Shown here: piece by piece, positions 1-9,300 of the stretch
Layout of the letters: every line of letters begins with the position of its first letter
Position numbering within the stretch: the first letter of the stretch is position 1
DNA from: an uncultured Bacteroidales bacterium
GTDB taxonomy: Bacteria > Bacteroidota > Bacteroidia > Bacteroidales > UBA932
Reading direction: 5' to 3'
Length of the DNA: 64,000 bases
Assembly (NCBI GenBank): GCA_947179325.1
Contig: CAMXAU010000007.1
Coordinates: 54,450-118,449, forward strand
Notes under the pieces: generated by a model
The model's input: only the letters and a program-made list of their open reading frames with translations
What the model was told of the DNA's origin: nothing
Databases searched by the model: none
Program-made: the position numbers and the translations under genes

Positions 1-255
1 AGTGTACTGCAAATATGCCATCTTTCCGTCACGCACATGAATCGTAAAACGGAGCGTATTGAAAAATCCGAAATACGGACTTACGTCAATCCCGTTGACA
101 TTTACAGGATCATATTCGATTACCTGACGCAATGTATATGTGATTTCCCCGTCAGACGGCATGCCTGGGTCCATCTGATTAGATACCGGCCGGCACCCTG
201 CAAAAGAAAATGCAAAGCATGCCGCAGCTATAATAAGCAAATTTATATTTTTCAT
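1..255 (-). CDS. lipoprotein, 3' end cut by window edge
   Basis: An open frame starts at the ATG at 255 and runs off the left edge, giving 85 visible residues. It begins with Lys-Asn, a hydrophobic stretch and the lipobox FAGC (Cys at residue 21), so it should be exported and lipid-anchored. After the Cys comes a polar stretch with Pro-Ser-Asp-Gly and then beta-rich sequence. I do not recognise the family. It starts only 12 bases after the stop of the DUF4185-like lipoprotein gene, so it is most likely the last visible gene of the SusC/SusD operon and may be another surface glycan-binding or accessory lipoprotein. That role is inferred from position only. Confidence 0.7.
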   Translation of the reverse strand, partial: MKNINLLIIAAACFAFSFAGCRPVSNQMDPGMPSDGEITYTLRQVIEYDPVNVNGIDVSPYFGFFNTLRFTIHVRDGKMAYLQYT

Positions 256-267
256 ATCCTATAAAAT

Positions 268-1623
268 TTATTCAAGTATTTCATCAATCCCTATCCACAC
301 GAACCTCGGACGATAGCTCTCAACATCCGAGAACTGTTCGGCAAAAGTGCCCGTATTGACATTATACGAAACCAGAATCATCCCGTCTTTCTCAAACTGC
401 GGATGGGCCATCGCATTGTACGAATACCATCCCGGTTTCAGGGCAGGCACCTCATACAGCAGCCTGCGGTTACGCCACGGTCCCCAAGTGGTATCGGAGA
501 CGAAAGACCATATCTTTCCGCTGTCAAAAGTCTTGTCAGAAGTGAAGAGGACGTATTTGCCACCGAGTCTGAACACATTGAACTGAGAGGACACCGGCAC
601 GGAAGCTATCCCCTCCAAAGCTTTCGCCATAGCAGGGTTCGTACTCCATCCCGAACCGGTCCAGTATTCCCAGTCTGTCCATATCCTCTCCGCCGTTGTA
701 CGCGCCAGAAGCACCTCCGTCACCGGGTCAAGGTCATTCTCTATGTCAACCTGGGCATAGATGTACAGCCAGTCCCCGTCATTCATGGCAGCCGCTCCAT
801 AGTGTATGTCAGCCGAGCCATAGAAAGGTATCCTGCTGTCCCTGACAAGGACAAGGTCCGGCAGGCTGTACTCAAGAGTATGGGTAGTCTCATAACGGAA
901 GCCCCATGCTCCCTCTTCTCCCTGATACATCAGTTCCTGGAATATGAACAGCCTGTCCCCCACTGCAAAGCCATGTCCCGGCCAATACCACTTGGTCTCA
1001 AACGGCTGTCCATCTGGCACTGCTGCAGAAGTTCCGGGACCGTTTCCGTCCGCAATTCCCCTTACCGAAGAGCCGTCATATACAAAATATGTATTCCTGT
1101 ACATGTGCGTGCTCCGCGGCCTTGTCCCGTTTGTCACCGTTCCCATATAAGAGTCTCCCATCAGGAAGATGCTCCTTCCGTCAGGCAGGGCGACAGAGTA
1201 CATCCCGTCCCCTCCGGTCACGCTCCCACTGTCAGGAATCAGTACCGAAGCTATGGCCCTGTCAGTCCCGTCTATCACGACAGATATTTCTGCGGAAGAC
1301 TTCACTTCCAGCCCCTCAAGCATGTCAACAGTGACCTGCACCGGACGGTTGTACGGAACATGCGTGAGCACACATCTCCGTGCATCGGGACCGAGGAGGA
1401 TGTCATTCCTCCCGGCGGCATCAGTCACCCGGAAGCTGTCGAAGGCCGCCGCGCCTTCATCCACCTGCCAGCTGAGGAACACGGAATCGGCATTTGCCAT
1501 GTACTTCACGGCAATATCAGTCTTCCCGGTCCCGGCAAATATGTTTTCCCGCACATGCCTTCCGTCATCGCAAGAAAATCCTAAAAGCAGGACGGCGGCA
1601 TATAATATCGGATACAGTCTCAT
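268..1623 (-). CDS. DUF4185/DUF5005-like beta-propeller lipoprotein
   Basis: About 451 residues. I place the start at the second ATG (1623), not the one at 1638, because an AAAGGTG Shine-Dalgarno-like run sits just before it and the signal peptide with lipobox LGFSC then starts cleanly. An Ig/FN3-like stretch occupies roughly residues 30-115. The rest has repeated short beta motifs such as FLMGDSYMG, YGAAAMNDGDWLYIYA and SYNAMAHPQF, which resemble the DUF4185/DUF5005 group of five-bladed propeller proteins related to glycosidases. It is encoded 29 bases after the susD gene, so it is probably a surface lipoprotein acting on or binding the glycan imported by this locus. Enzymatic activity is not shown by the sequence. 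Confidence 0.75.
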   Translation of the reverse strand: MRLYPILYAAVLLLGFSCDDGRHVRENIFAGTGKTDIAVKYMANADSVFLSWQVDEGAAAFDSFRVTDAAGRNDILLGPDARRCVLTHVPYNRPVQVTVDMLEGLEVKSSAEISVVIDGTDRAIASVLIPDSGSVTGGDGMYSVALPDGRSIFLMGDSYMGTVTNGTRPRSTHMYRNTYFVYDGSSVRGIADGNGPGTSAAVPDGQPFETKWYWPGHGFAVGDRLFIFQELMYQGEEGAWGFRYETTHTLEYSLPDLVLVRDSRIPFYGSADIHYGAAAMNDGDWLYIYAQVDIENDLDPVTEVLLARTTAERIWTDWEYWTGSGWSTNPAMAKALEGIASVPVSSQFNVFRLGGKYVLFTSDKTFDSGKIWSFVSDTTWGPWRNRRLLYEVPALKPGWYSYNAMAHPQFEKDGMILVSYNVNTGTFAEQFSDVESYRPRFVWIGIDEILE

Positions 1624-1652
1624 GGATTCACCTTTCATAACACAAGGTCCGT

Positions 1653-3152
1653 CTATCTCTTCAGATTAGGGTTCAGCCTGCTTTCACGCAAAGGATAAGG
1701 AAAAGCAAGATCTTTTTCTGCAAAGGCGGCCTCATGCCCCGGTGTACGCAATCCGACAAGGTCCACCACATTCCCGGTCCTCACGTCAAGCGCCTTGCGT
1801 GTACGCAGCATGTCAAACCACGTCTGGGTCTCAAAGCACATTTCCCATATCCGCTCCTTGTAGACAGTCTCAAATGTCACGGATGCAGGCTTAGCCTCAG
1901 AAGGCATGGCCCTGCGGCGCACCAGGCTGTATGCTTCGACCGCATCGGCATCAGAAGTGCTTCCTCCGTCAGCCTGCGCCTTGGCTTCAGCCATGGTAAG
2001 CAGCACATCGGCATACCTTATCAGCGGATAATCCAGGCCTGACTTTCCGGTAGATGCAGCATCAGCATCCCACCATTTGTAAATATATGTTGCCCCGAGT
2101 TCCAGGGTCTTTGCCCCGTCAAGGCTCTTGTGCTCAGAATAATAGTAACCGCCTTCCTCAAGACGCCTGTCTCCATCCGGGTATGTAGCCAGGAACTCTT
2201 GCGTAGGGGCAAGCGCACCGCCATAAGCCGCATTTGCCGACAACTCAGTCTGCGCGGGATAAGGCAGCATGTCGTTGTGCACCGGGGAACCGGCCCTGTC
2301 CGCCTCCCTCTGGATTGACCACAATATCTCGCCTGTATTCTCATTGGAAGCGTCCCTTATGCCGGAATACGAGTCAAACAGCCGGAATGCCTTGCTGTCA
2401 TACACCTCCTTGGCAGCCGAATATGCTTTCTCATAATATTCTTTCCCGAGATTGAGAGGATATCCTGCCATCGTGATGTACACTTTGGACAGAAGCGCCT
2501 TCACTGCACCGCGGCCTATATGCCCGTCAGTCCTGCTCCATGAGGCCTCCTCCATAAGTTCCTCAGCCTTTACAAGGTCCGACTCGATCTGCGCATAGAC
2601 CTGCGCCGCACTGCTCAACGGTATCTCCACATTAGAAAGTGACGTGGTAGGCTCAGTCTTCAGAGGTACGCTTTCCCACAGGCGCACGAGATTGAAGTAA
2701 TAATATGCCCTAAGGCTGTAAGCCTCTCCGAGAAAAAGATTTTTCTGCTGCTCAGGAATCTGTATGGATGCGGCCTCTATACCTGCTATTGTATAGTTGC
2801 AGTTCTCTATTGCCGCATACCAGCTCCGCCACAGACCTTCGAGATTCCAGTTCTCTTCAGTCACTGTCAGAAGATTGGCCTGCGTGAGATATATGGAAGT
2901 GGCCACGCGCGGGCGTCTGCCGTATCCCGTCATATATTCGAGAAATATGAATCTGTGTGTACCGACCTCGACATCTCCGTCAAAAATGTCATCCGCAAAT
3001 GTATAAAGGCCGTTCACGGCAGCCTGCATCTGTTCCTGCGACTTGAAATAATTGTCAGGCGAAAGGAAGGTCTTGGGATTTTCAGCCAAAAACCCGGTAC
3101 AGGACACGGCTCCTGCAAATGCCAGCAATATTGTTATTATACTTTTGTTCAT
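1653..3152 (-). CDS. SusD/RagB-family glycan-binding lipoprotein
   Basis: 499 residues, within the normal range for SusD proteins. The N-terminus has a signal peptide with lipobox AVSC (Cys 18) followed by the typical start TGFLAENPKTFLSPDNYF, seen in many RagB/SusD proteins. Helical TPR-like segments follow, including an AYYYFNLVRLWESVPL motif, and the C-terminal region contains the usual PLIRYADVLLTMAEAKA segment and ends in PYPLRESRLNPNL. The product should cap the SusC transporter encoded 24 bases upstream and bind the substrate at the cell surface. The substrate cannot be read from the sequence, but the neighbouring mannosidase points to a mannose-containing glycan. Confidence 0.95.
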   Translation of the reverse strand: MNKSIITILLAFAGAVSCTGFLAENPKTFLSPDNYFKSQEQMQAAVNGLYTFADDIFDGDVEVGTHRFIFLEYMTGYGRRPRVATSIYLTQANLLTVTEENWNLEGLWRSWYAAIENCNYTIAGIEAASIQIPEQQKNLFLGEAYSLRAYYYFNLVRLWESVPLKTEPTTSLSNVEIPLSSAAQVYAQIESDLVKAEELMEEASWSRTDGHIGRGAVKALLSKVYITMAGYPLNLGKEYYEKAYSAAKEVYDSKAFRLFDSYSGIRDASNENTGEILWSIQREADRAGSPVHNDMLPYPAQTELSANAAYGGALAPTQEFLATYPDGDRRLEEGGYYYSEHKSLDGAKTLELGATYIYKWWDADAASTGKSGLDYPLIRYADVLLTMAEAKAQADGGSTSDADAVEAYSLVRRRAMPSEAKPASVTFETVYKERIWEMCFETQTWFDMLRTRKALDVRTGNVVDLVGLRTPGHEAAFAEKDLAFPYPLRESRLNPNLKR

Positions 3153-3176
3153 TTCTTGTCTGTTTTGAGAATATGT

Positions 3177-6100
3177 TTAGAATGTAATCCGCAGGTTTCC
3201 CGAAACCGTCATAGGACGCGGATATGTATAGAAGTCTATCCCCTGCCCTGTATTTGTGTTTGCAAACGCTCCCACCTCAGGGTCGTATCCGGGATATGAA
3301 GTGAACACATAAGGGTTCTCCACTATCACACCGAGACTAAGCCCCTTCACAAACCTTGTTTTTTTCAGGACCGAATGCTTGAAATCATACGAAAGCATTA
3401 TATTGCGTATCCTGATGAAATCTCCTTTGTACAGCATCCTCGAATCCTTCTCGTTCTCACCGAACCAGGTATCAGACGGACGGCGCACAGCTGCAATCAT
3501 CGAGTTCTGGTTCTCCGGCATCCAGGCGTCAAGCACAGACTTCGGAGAATTGGCATAAAGCTGCCGGTTTTCCATCATTGTCCCTGTTATGTTCATGACA
3601 GTAGCTCCATATTGGGCCGCAAGATCGAGCATGAATGTGAATCCGTGGAACGTGAAAGTATTGACAAGCGAGATTTCTCCCTTCGGCAATCCGCTTCCCA
3701 TATATTTGCGGTCATTGTCATCTATCACATAATCATGGTTTACATCCTCATATTTGATGTCTCCCGGCTTTTTACCATATTTTGACGCCTCCTCAACCTC
3801 GTCAAGTCCCCATGTCCCGAGCCTGTTCAGGACAAAGAAAGAACCCCACGGCAGACCTTCAACCGCCCTCGCATTGTTTCCGAGGTCAATTGTCTCCCCG
3901 TTTATATCAACCACGACAATCTTGTTTGTTGAGAATACAAGATCCGTATCCCAGGTGAAGTTCCTCCTGTCTATATTATGGGAAGACACCGTGAATTCAA
4001 AGCCAGTGTTCCTGATTTTTCCGAGATTCGTCCATGAAGTGGCATAACCTGTCGTATATGGAACCTGCTTCTGGAAAAGAAGGTCCGTGGTGGTCTTGTT
4101 GTACCAGTCCATGACAATCTCCACACGGTCTTTGGCAAGACTGAAATCAAGTCCCACATTGAACTGCCTGGAAGTCTCCCATTTCAGGTCTGAGTTGCCG
4201 AGATTGGAAAGCACGACATAGGCATTGAGTTCATTTGCAAATATAGTATTGCCGTTGGCATACTGCGATATTGTTCTGTAGTCAGGTATCGATGCATTGC
4301 CTACCGCTCCATAGCTGGCCCTCAGTTTCAGGTTTCCGATGTATTTGCGCGCAGGAGCAAAAAACGGTTCTTCCGAGAGCAGCCATGCAGCTGAAGCCGA
4401 CGGGAAATAGCCGTACTTATTGTTTGCGCCGAAGTTTGAGGCTCCGTCCGCACGGAAGGTAAAGCCGAGCATATACCGGTTGAGAAAAGTGTGGTTCATT
4501 CTGAAATAGAATGAGTTCATCGTATTTTCGCTCATGGACGAACCAGGCTGCTGATAGACTTCTCCTGCTCCGAGATTATGATATCCGAATGAATCATCGA
4601 AAAACTGTTCTGCACCTGCGGACGAACTTTCCGTATGATACCAGTACCAGCTGGCTCCAAGGACAAACGATGAGCGCAGCCTGTCGTTGAAAAATGACGG
4701 AGTCCATGAAAGGTAATCTTCATTTGCTATCCTTCTTGAGTCCGAATTGCTGATGGTGGCATAGCCTCCGTTGTTTTCAGTATAGTCTACAAGCCCTTTC
4801 TTCGCATAGCCCGTGTTCTTGCTGTTGTTTGACTGCCAGTCTCCCTTTATGGTCAAGGTCAGGTCCTTGTACAGCTTCAGATTCGTCTGGAGGCTCATCA
4901 CAAGGAAATCAGTCTTGGAAATATTCTTCATCTCCTGCATCAGGCGCAGAGGATTCTCACCGTCCTCCCCGAGAGGATAATCCTGCTTGCGGCCGTATGT
5001 CCCGTCTTCATACTGCACAGGAATAATCGGAGGCATTTCCATCATGTTCCTCAGGGCGCCCTGGTTCATGCCGTTCTCATTGTCACCGTTGTTCGCCGAA
5101 TATGAGCCTCCTGTGGCCACGGCCTGTATATCAAGCCAGTCCGTAATCTGCGACTTCACATTGATATTTCCCGAAAAACGGTTGGAATATGTATACCTCA
5201 ACAGGCCGTTCATATACTGATAGGCAAGACTGGCATAGACTTTTGTCTTCTCCCCTCCGGCCGAAAACGACAGCGTATGGTCATTCACAACGGCATTCTG
5301 CGTCATCACCTTCTGCCAGTCGGTGTCATAGCGCGGAGATGCAATAAGAAGTCCGTCTGCATCATACCTGTAGTTCCCGGATGCATCCTTTGCATAATAG
5401 AAAAGGTTCTCCATAGGCGTTGTCAGATGCGGCATAGATGCTCCGCTGTAGGCATATGCACGTTTCTGGATTTCCATATATTCATCCGCATTCAGAAGGT
5501 CCAGCCTGCGCGTAAGCATGCTCACACCGACCTTTCCGTCATATGTGACAGACCCTTTGGAAGCCGTGCCTGCCTTGGTCGTTATTATGACAACTCCGTT
5601 GGCACCCTTGGCACCGTACATTGACGTCGCCGCCGCATCCTTAAGCACGTCTATGCTCTCAATGTCAGAAGGATTCACAAGCGAAGGATCAACATCCACG
5701 ACACCGTCCATCACGTATATGGGATCGCTGCCGGCATTTATGGAGCCCATTCCGCGGATTCTCAGCGTTGACTTTCCTCCAGGCCTTCCGGAGAAAGAGA
5801 CATTCCGTACTCCGGCCACCTTTCCTGCAAGGCTCTGCATCACATTAAAGGCAGAAGCCCTTTCTGTAAGCACATCGCTCTTGACCGAGGCCACAGAAGA
5901 CGAGAGTTCCCTCTTTATCATGGTTCCGTATCCTATCGCCACAGCCTCATCAAGCCCGATGGCCTCAGAATGCATCACCACGTTGACAACGCTTCTTCCG
6001 GCAAGTTCCACATCAAGTGTCTCCATGCCGAGACACGAGAAATTCAGAGACGCCGCACCCGAAGGGACAGCCATAGACCATCTGCCGTCAAGATCAGTCG

Positions 6101-6290
6101 TGACGGCCGTCCTGCCTGCACTTCCCGAAACCATGACCACGACTCCGGGAACAGGATTGCCGTCTTCATCAGAGACCTGCCCTGACACCGTCACGGACAC
6201 ATCCTGGGCAAAGGACACCGCAACGGACATGAGCGCGGCCAGCACAAAGGCAGCCTGCATCATGATTCCTGAAAACAATTTTCTGTTCAT
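3177..6290 (-). CDS. SusC/RagA-family TonB-dependent outer-membrane transporter
   Basis: Large TonB-dependent beta-barrel that should import oligosaccharides with its SusD partner. The frame opens at 6323, directly after the stop of the mannosidase gene, but the ATG at 6290 gives the clean signal peptide (MNRKLFSG..., cleavage near SFAQ), leaving 1037 residues. Then come a carboxypeptidase-regulatory-like domain (about residues 35-115, GQVSDEDGNPVPGV) and a plug domain with the SusC hallmarks VAIGYGTMIKRELSSSV and DIESIDVLKDAAATSMYGAKGANGV, split here only by a few residues, and a long barrel ending in aromatic beta strands (NLRITF). There is no STN domain, so signalling to an anti-sigma factor is unlikely, unlike the second SusC at 26638-30165. 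Confidence 0.95.
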   Translation of the reverse strand: MNRKLFSGIMMQAAFVLAALMSVAVSFAQDVSVTVSGQVSDEDGNPVPGVVVMVSGSAGRTAVTTDLDGRWSMAVPSGAASLNFSCLGMETLDVELAGRSVVNVVMHSEAIGLDEAVAIGYGTMIKRELSSSVASVKSDVLTERASAFNVMQSLAGKVAGVRNVSFSGRPGGKSTLRIRGMGSINAGSDPIYVMDGVVDVDPSLVNPSDIESIDVLKDAAATSMYGAKGANGVVIITTKAGTASKGSVTYDGKVGVSMLTRRLDLLNADEYMEIQKRAYAYSGASMPHLTTPMENLFYYAKDASGNYRYDADGLLIASPRYDTDWQKVMTQNAVVNDHTLSFSAGGEKTKVYASLAYQYMNGLLRYTYSNRFSGNINVKSQITDWLDIQAVATGGSYSANNGDNENGMNQGALRNMMEMPPIIPVQYEDGTYGRKQDYPLGEDGENPLRLMQEMKNISKTDFLVMSLQTNLKLYKDLTLTIKGDWQSNNSKNTGYAKKGLVDYTENNGGYATISNSDSRRIANEDYLSWTPSFFNDRLRSSFVLGASWYWYHTESSSAGAEQFFDDSFGYHNLGAGEVYQQPGSSMSENTMNSFYFRMNHTFLNRYMLGFTFRADGASNFGANNKYGYFPSASAAWLLSEEPFFAPARKYIGNLKLRASYGAVGNASIPDYRTISQYANGNTIFANELNAYVVLSNLGNSDLKWETSRQFNVGLDFSLAKDRVEIVMDWYNKTTTDLLFQKQVPYTTGYATSWTNLGKIRNTGFEFTVSSHNIDRRNFTWDTDLVFSTNKIVVVDINGETIDLGNNARAVEGLPWGSFFVLNRLGTWGLDEVEEASKYGKKPGDIKYEDVNHDYVIDDNDRKYMGSGLPKGEISLVNTFTFHGFTFMLDLAAQYGATVMNITGTMMENRQLYANSPKSVLDAWMPENQNSMIAAVRRPSDTWFGENEKDSRMLYKGDFIRIRNIMLSYDFKHSVLKKTRFVKGLSLGVIVENPYVFTSYPGYDPEVGAFANTNTGQGIDFYTYPRPMTVSGNLRITF

Positions 6291-6323
6291 TTGATTAGTT
6301 ATTAGTTGGGTTTGTAATATCAT

Positions 6324-9300
6324 CTAAAGAACCGGTTCAGAATCCATATACAGTTCCAGAACTCCTCCGGCCATTATATCACTGTAATCTATGGACATAT
6401 CCTTCAATTCACGTCCGTTCAGCAAAGCCTTCCTGACATATATATTCCCGGGACTGTTGCCATGGGCCGTCACAGTGAATTTCTTTCCTTTTGCATATTT
6501 CCCGTCAAGCCTGAACTCTATTCTGTCGAAAACAGGACTTGTCACTTCCATCCTGGTACTGCCTGGACAAGAGGGATGCAGACCGGAAGCGGCAAGAATA
6601 TACCACGCTGACATCTGCCCCGCATCTTCATTACCGATAAGTCCCTGGACATCATTAAAATAAGCGTTCCGACAGATAAATCTTGTCCATTTCTGCGTCT
6701 TCCACGGCTGTCCGAGCCTATTGTAGAGGAAAGGAACAAAATGCACAGGTTCATTAGCATGATTATAATATTCATTCCATAGCATATGCGACGGGGTATT
6801 CATGAAAAGACTGTCAAGATCATCAAGCACAGCCTCTCTGCCTCCCATCAGTTCAGTCATGCCATCAATGTCATGCGGAACGAACCATCCCTGCTGGTAA
6901 GGGTTGCACTCGATGCATCCGTACCATTCCTTCAGACGGGCATTTTCAGGCCATTCCTCCCATGTCCCGTCTTCCCGGCGAGGACGGAACCATCCCTTTT
7001 CATGATCGAAGACATTGCGGTAGGCCCGGGACTGCCCTGCAAACTTTGCTGCATCCTCATCATGCCCGAGTTCACCTGCAAGAACCGAAAGACACCAGTC
7101 AAAATAGGCATATTCAAGAGTATGGGAAATGCTCAGTCCCCCTGGAGTATAGCCCAGCGGATAATTCCCTGATTTACAGGATGTATTCACAGCATAGCGA
7201 TATGCCTTTTCCGCATCATAGCCGCGGATTCCCTTTATATATGCATCAGCCAGCACTGACAGGGCCGGGTTGCCGAGCATGCATCCGGTATATGCATTCA
7301 GCAGTTCCCAACGCTCGAAATACTCTCTTCCGCTCTGCTCTGCAAGAGTTATAAGAGAATTGAGCAGGTCATCAGTCAGCTGAGGATTGATTATGGTCTG
7401 CAGCGGCATCTGGCTTCTGAACACATCCCACCCGGAGAATATTGTCCTTTTTGTAAACTTCCCTCCGGTATTGTGTATCTTCCCGTCACCGCCTGTATAG
7501 CGTCCGTCAACATCAGTGAATATTCTCGGATCTATCATGGAATGGTACATCGAGGTATAGAACACCGTCTTTTCATCTTCCGTCCCTCCGGCAATCCTTA
7601 TGCGTCCCAGTTCCCTGTTCCACATCTCCCACGCCTCTTTCCTGACATTGCCGAAGTCCTTTCCGGCAATCTCGCGGTCAAAATTCTTTTTCGCACCTTC
7701 CATGTCCACGAATGATATTCCGACTTTCAAAGTCACCTCATCACCGCGGACAGTAGGGAACTCTGTGAAAAATCCGATATGGCGCCCTTCAATCTCATTC
7801 TGCCCGCGGATGATTTCCGCATCCCTGACACGCTCCAGATATGCGAGACTGACAACATCTTCATTTTTGCGGGACCATCCGTCAGGAATATCAGCACTCC
7901 AGAAACCGTATTCTGCCAGCGGACGGCTGAATTCGGCATAAAAATACACTGTGTAGTCTGCATTGCCCTCTCCGTTGCCCCAGCCTCCTGTCTCCGGAGT
8001 ACATTTCATCCAGCCTGCAACAGTCCTGTCATCAAGCACCTTGGCATATTGGTACTCCGACGTGCCGCCGACCCTCCTGGCAAGGTCGATCTGAATGCGC
8101 GAAAGCCCGGACTCAGGGAATGTCATTTTCATGATGCCGCAATGAGGCAGAGCAGAGCATTCTGTCACAATGTCATAGTCAACCAGCCTTGTCCGGTAAT
8201 AACCGGCTTCTGCATATTCCGTATTTTTGTCATAGCGCGACCTGTAACCGCAGATGCTTCCGTCCTCCTTTCCGGCAACAGTAACGAGAGGCCCCGTAGA
8301 CGGCATGACCAGAAAGTTGCCAAGGTCACCGTTCCAGCCGACTCCGCTCATCTGCGTGAAGGCGAATCCCTCTATTGTTTTCATTTCATAACTGTATCCG
8401 GAACCGTTGTCCCCACCGGTTACAGTATTGGGGCTTACCTGTACCATGCCGAAAGGAACGGCCGCCCCGGGGAAAGTCTTTCCAAGCCCGTGGTAGACTC
8501 CGGCCGCATCCGCACTTGTACATGCACCTATAAAAGGGTTTACATAACATGCCGGCTCTTTGACCCAAGCGGCCCTGTCGCCTGATTCCATTTTGTCTGC
8601 CTTCATTCTGCCAGATTCCATTCTGCCAGATTTTCCGCGCCCCCGCTCAGCACATGGACTTTTCTCGGAAGATATTCCATTTATAAGCAGCGTCTTTATC
8701 CCGAATCTCGGCATCTGCACATCAACCTCGGTCCCCCCTTCATTACGGCGGAATTCAGGAGAGCATATTACATTCCCGTTCAGGTCAATCTCTTTCACCT
8801 GCGCCGCCCCGAAACCAAGCCTCACAGTGCATTTTCTGTCTGAGCCGGAAGAATTGAACAGCCTCATGACCAGCCCGGCATCCGTCAGATATGCAGCGGA
8901 CAGTTCATATCCGCTTTCTGAAAGGTCAAGCCAAGACCTGTTTTCCAGTTCCGCATTCCTGTATACGGCGACATACAGAGGCTCATTCCAGCAGATGCTT
9001 TCATTGCATATGCCGGCCTTGTCCCAAAGCCCTGCATGCGGCACAATGGCGAAATTCATTTCCGAAGGTCCTGTTATGGGATAGTCCCTGCCCCAGAGTC
9101 CGTTTCCTGAAAACTGGGCAGTAAGGCACAACGGGAAATCCTGTCCGAAAGAATACGATGTCGTATGGTCTGAAAACAAAGCCATTCCGCACCCGTCTTC
9201 TCCATCTGCAATGTCTACCCAGTTCAAGATTATATTATGCTTGATCTTGTCCCATGAGCTGTAGAATGTATCCTCATTCCTCGACTTCAGGACATCAAAT

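Noticed and set aside
403..1584. Long plus-strand frame (393 codons) opposite the DUF4185-like lipoprotein gene
   Set aside because: It is antisense to a gene with a lipobox and operon context, has no recognisable motifs, and its composition is that of a codon shadow.
5518..6294. Plus-strand frame of 258 codons opposite the first susC
   Set aside because: Ser/Thr/Pro-rich shadow of the conserved plug region; no start signal or family motif.
7779..8585. Plus-strand frame of 268 codons opposite the mannosidase gene
   Set aside because: Covers the GH92 start motifs on the other strand; no motif of its own.
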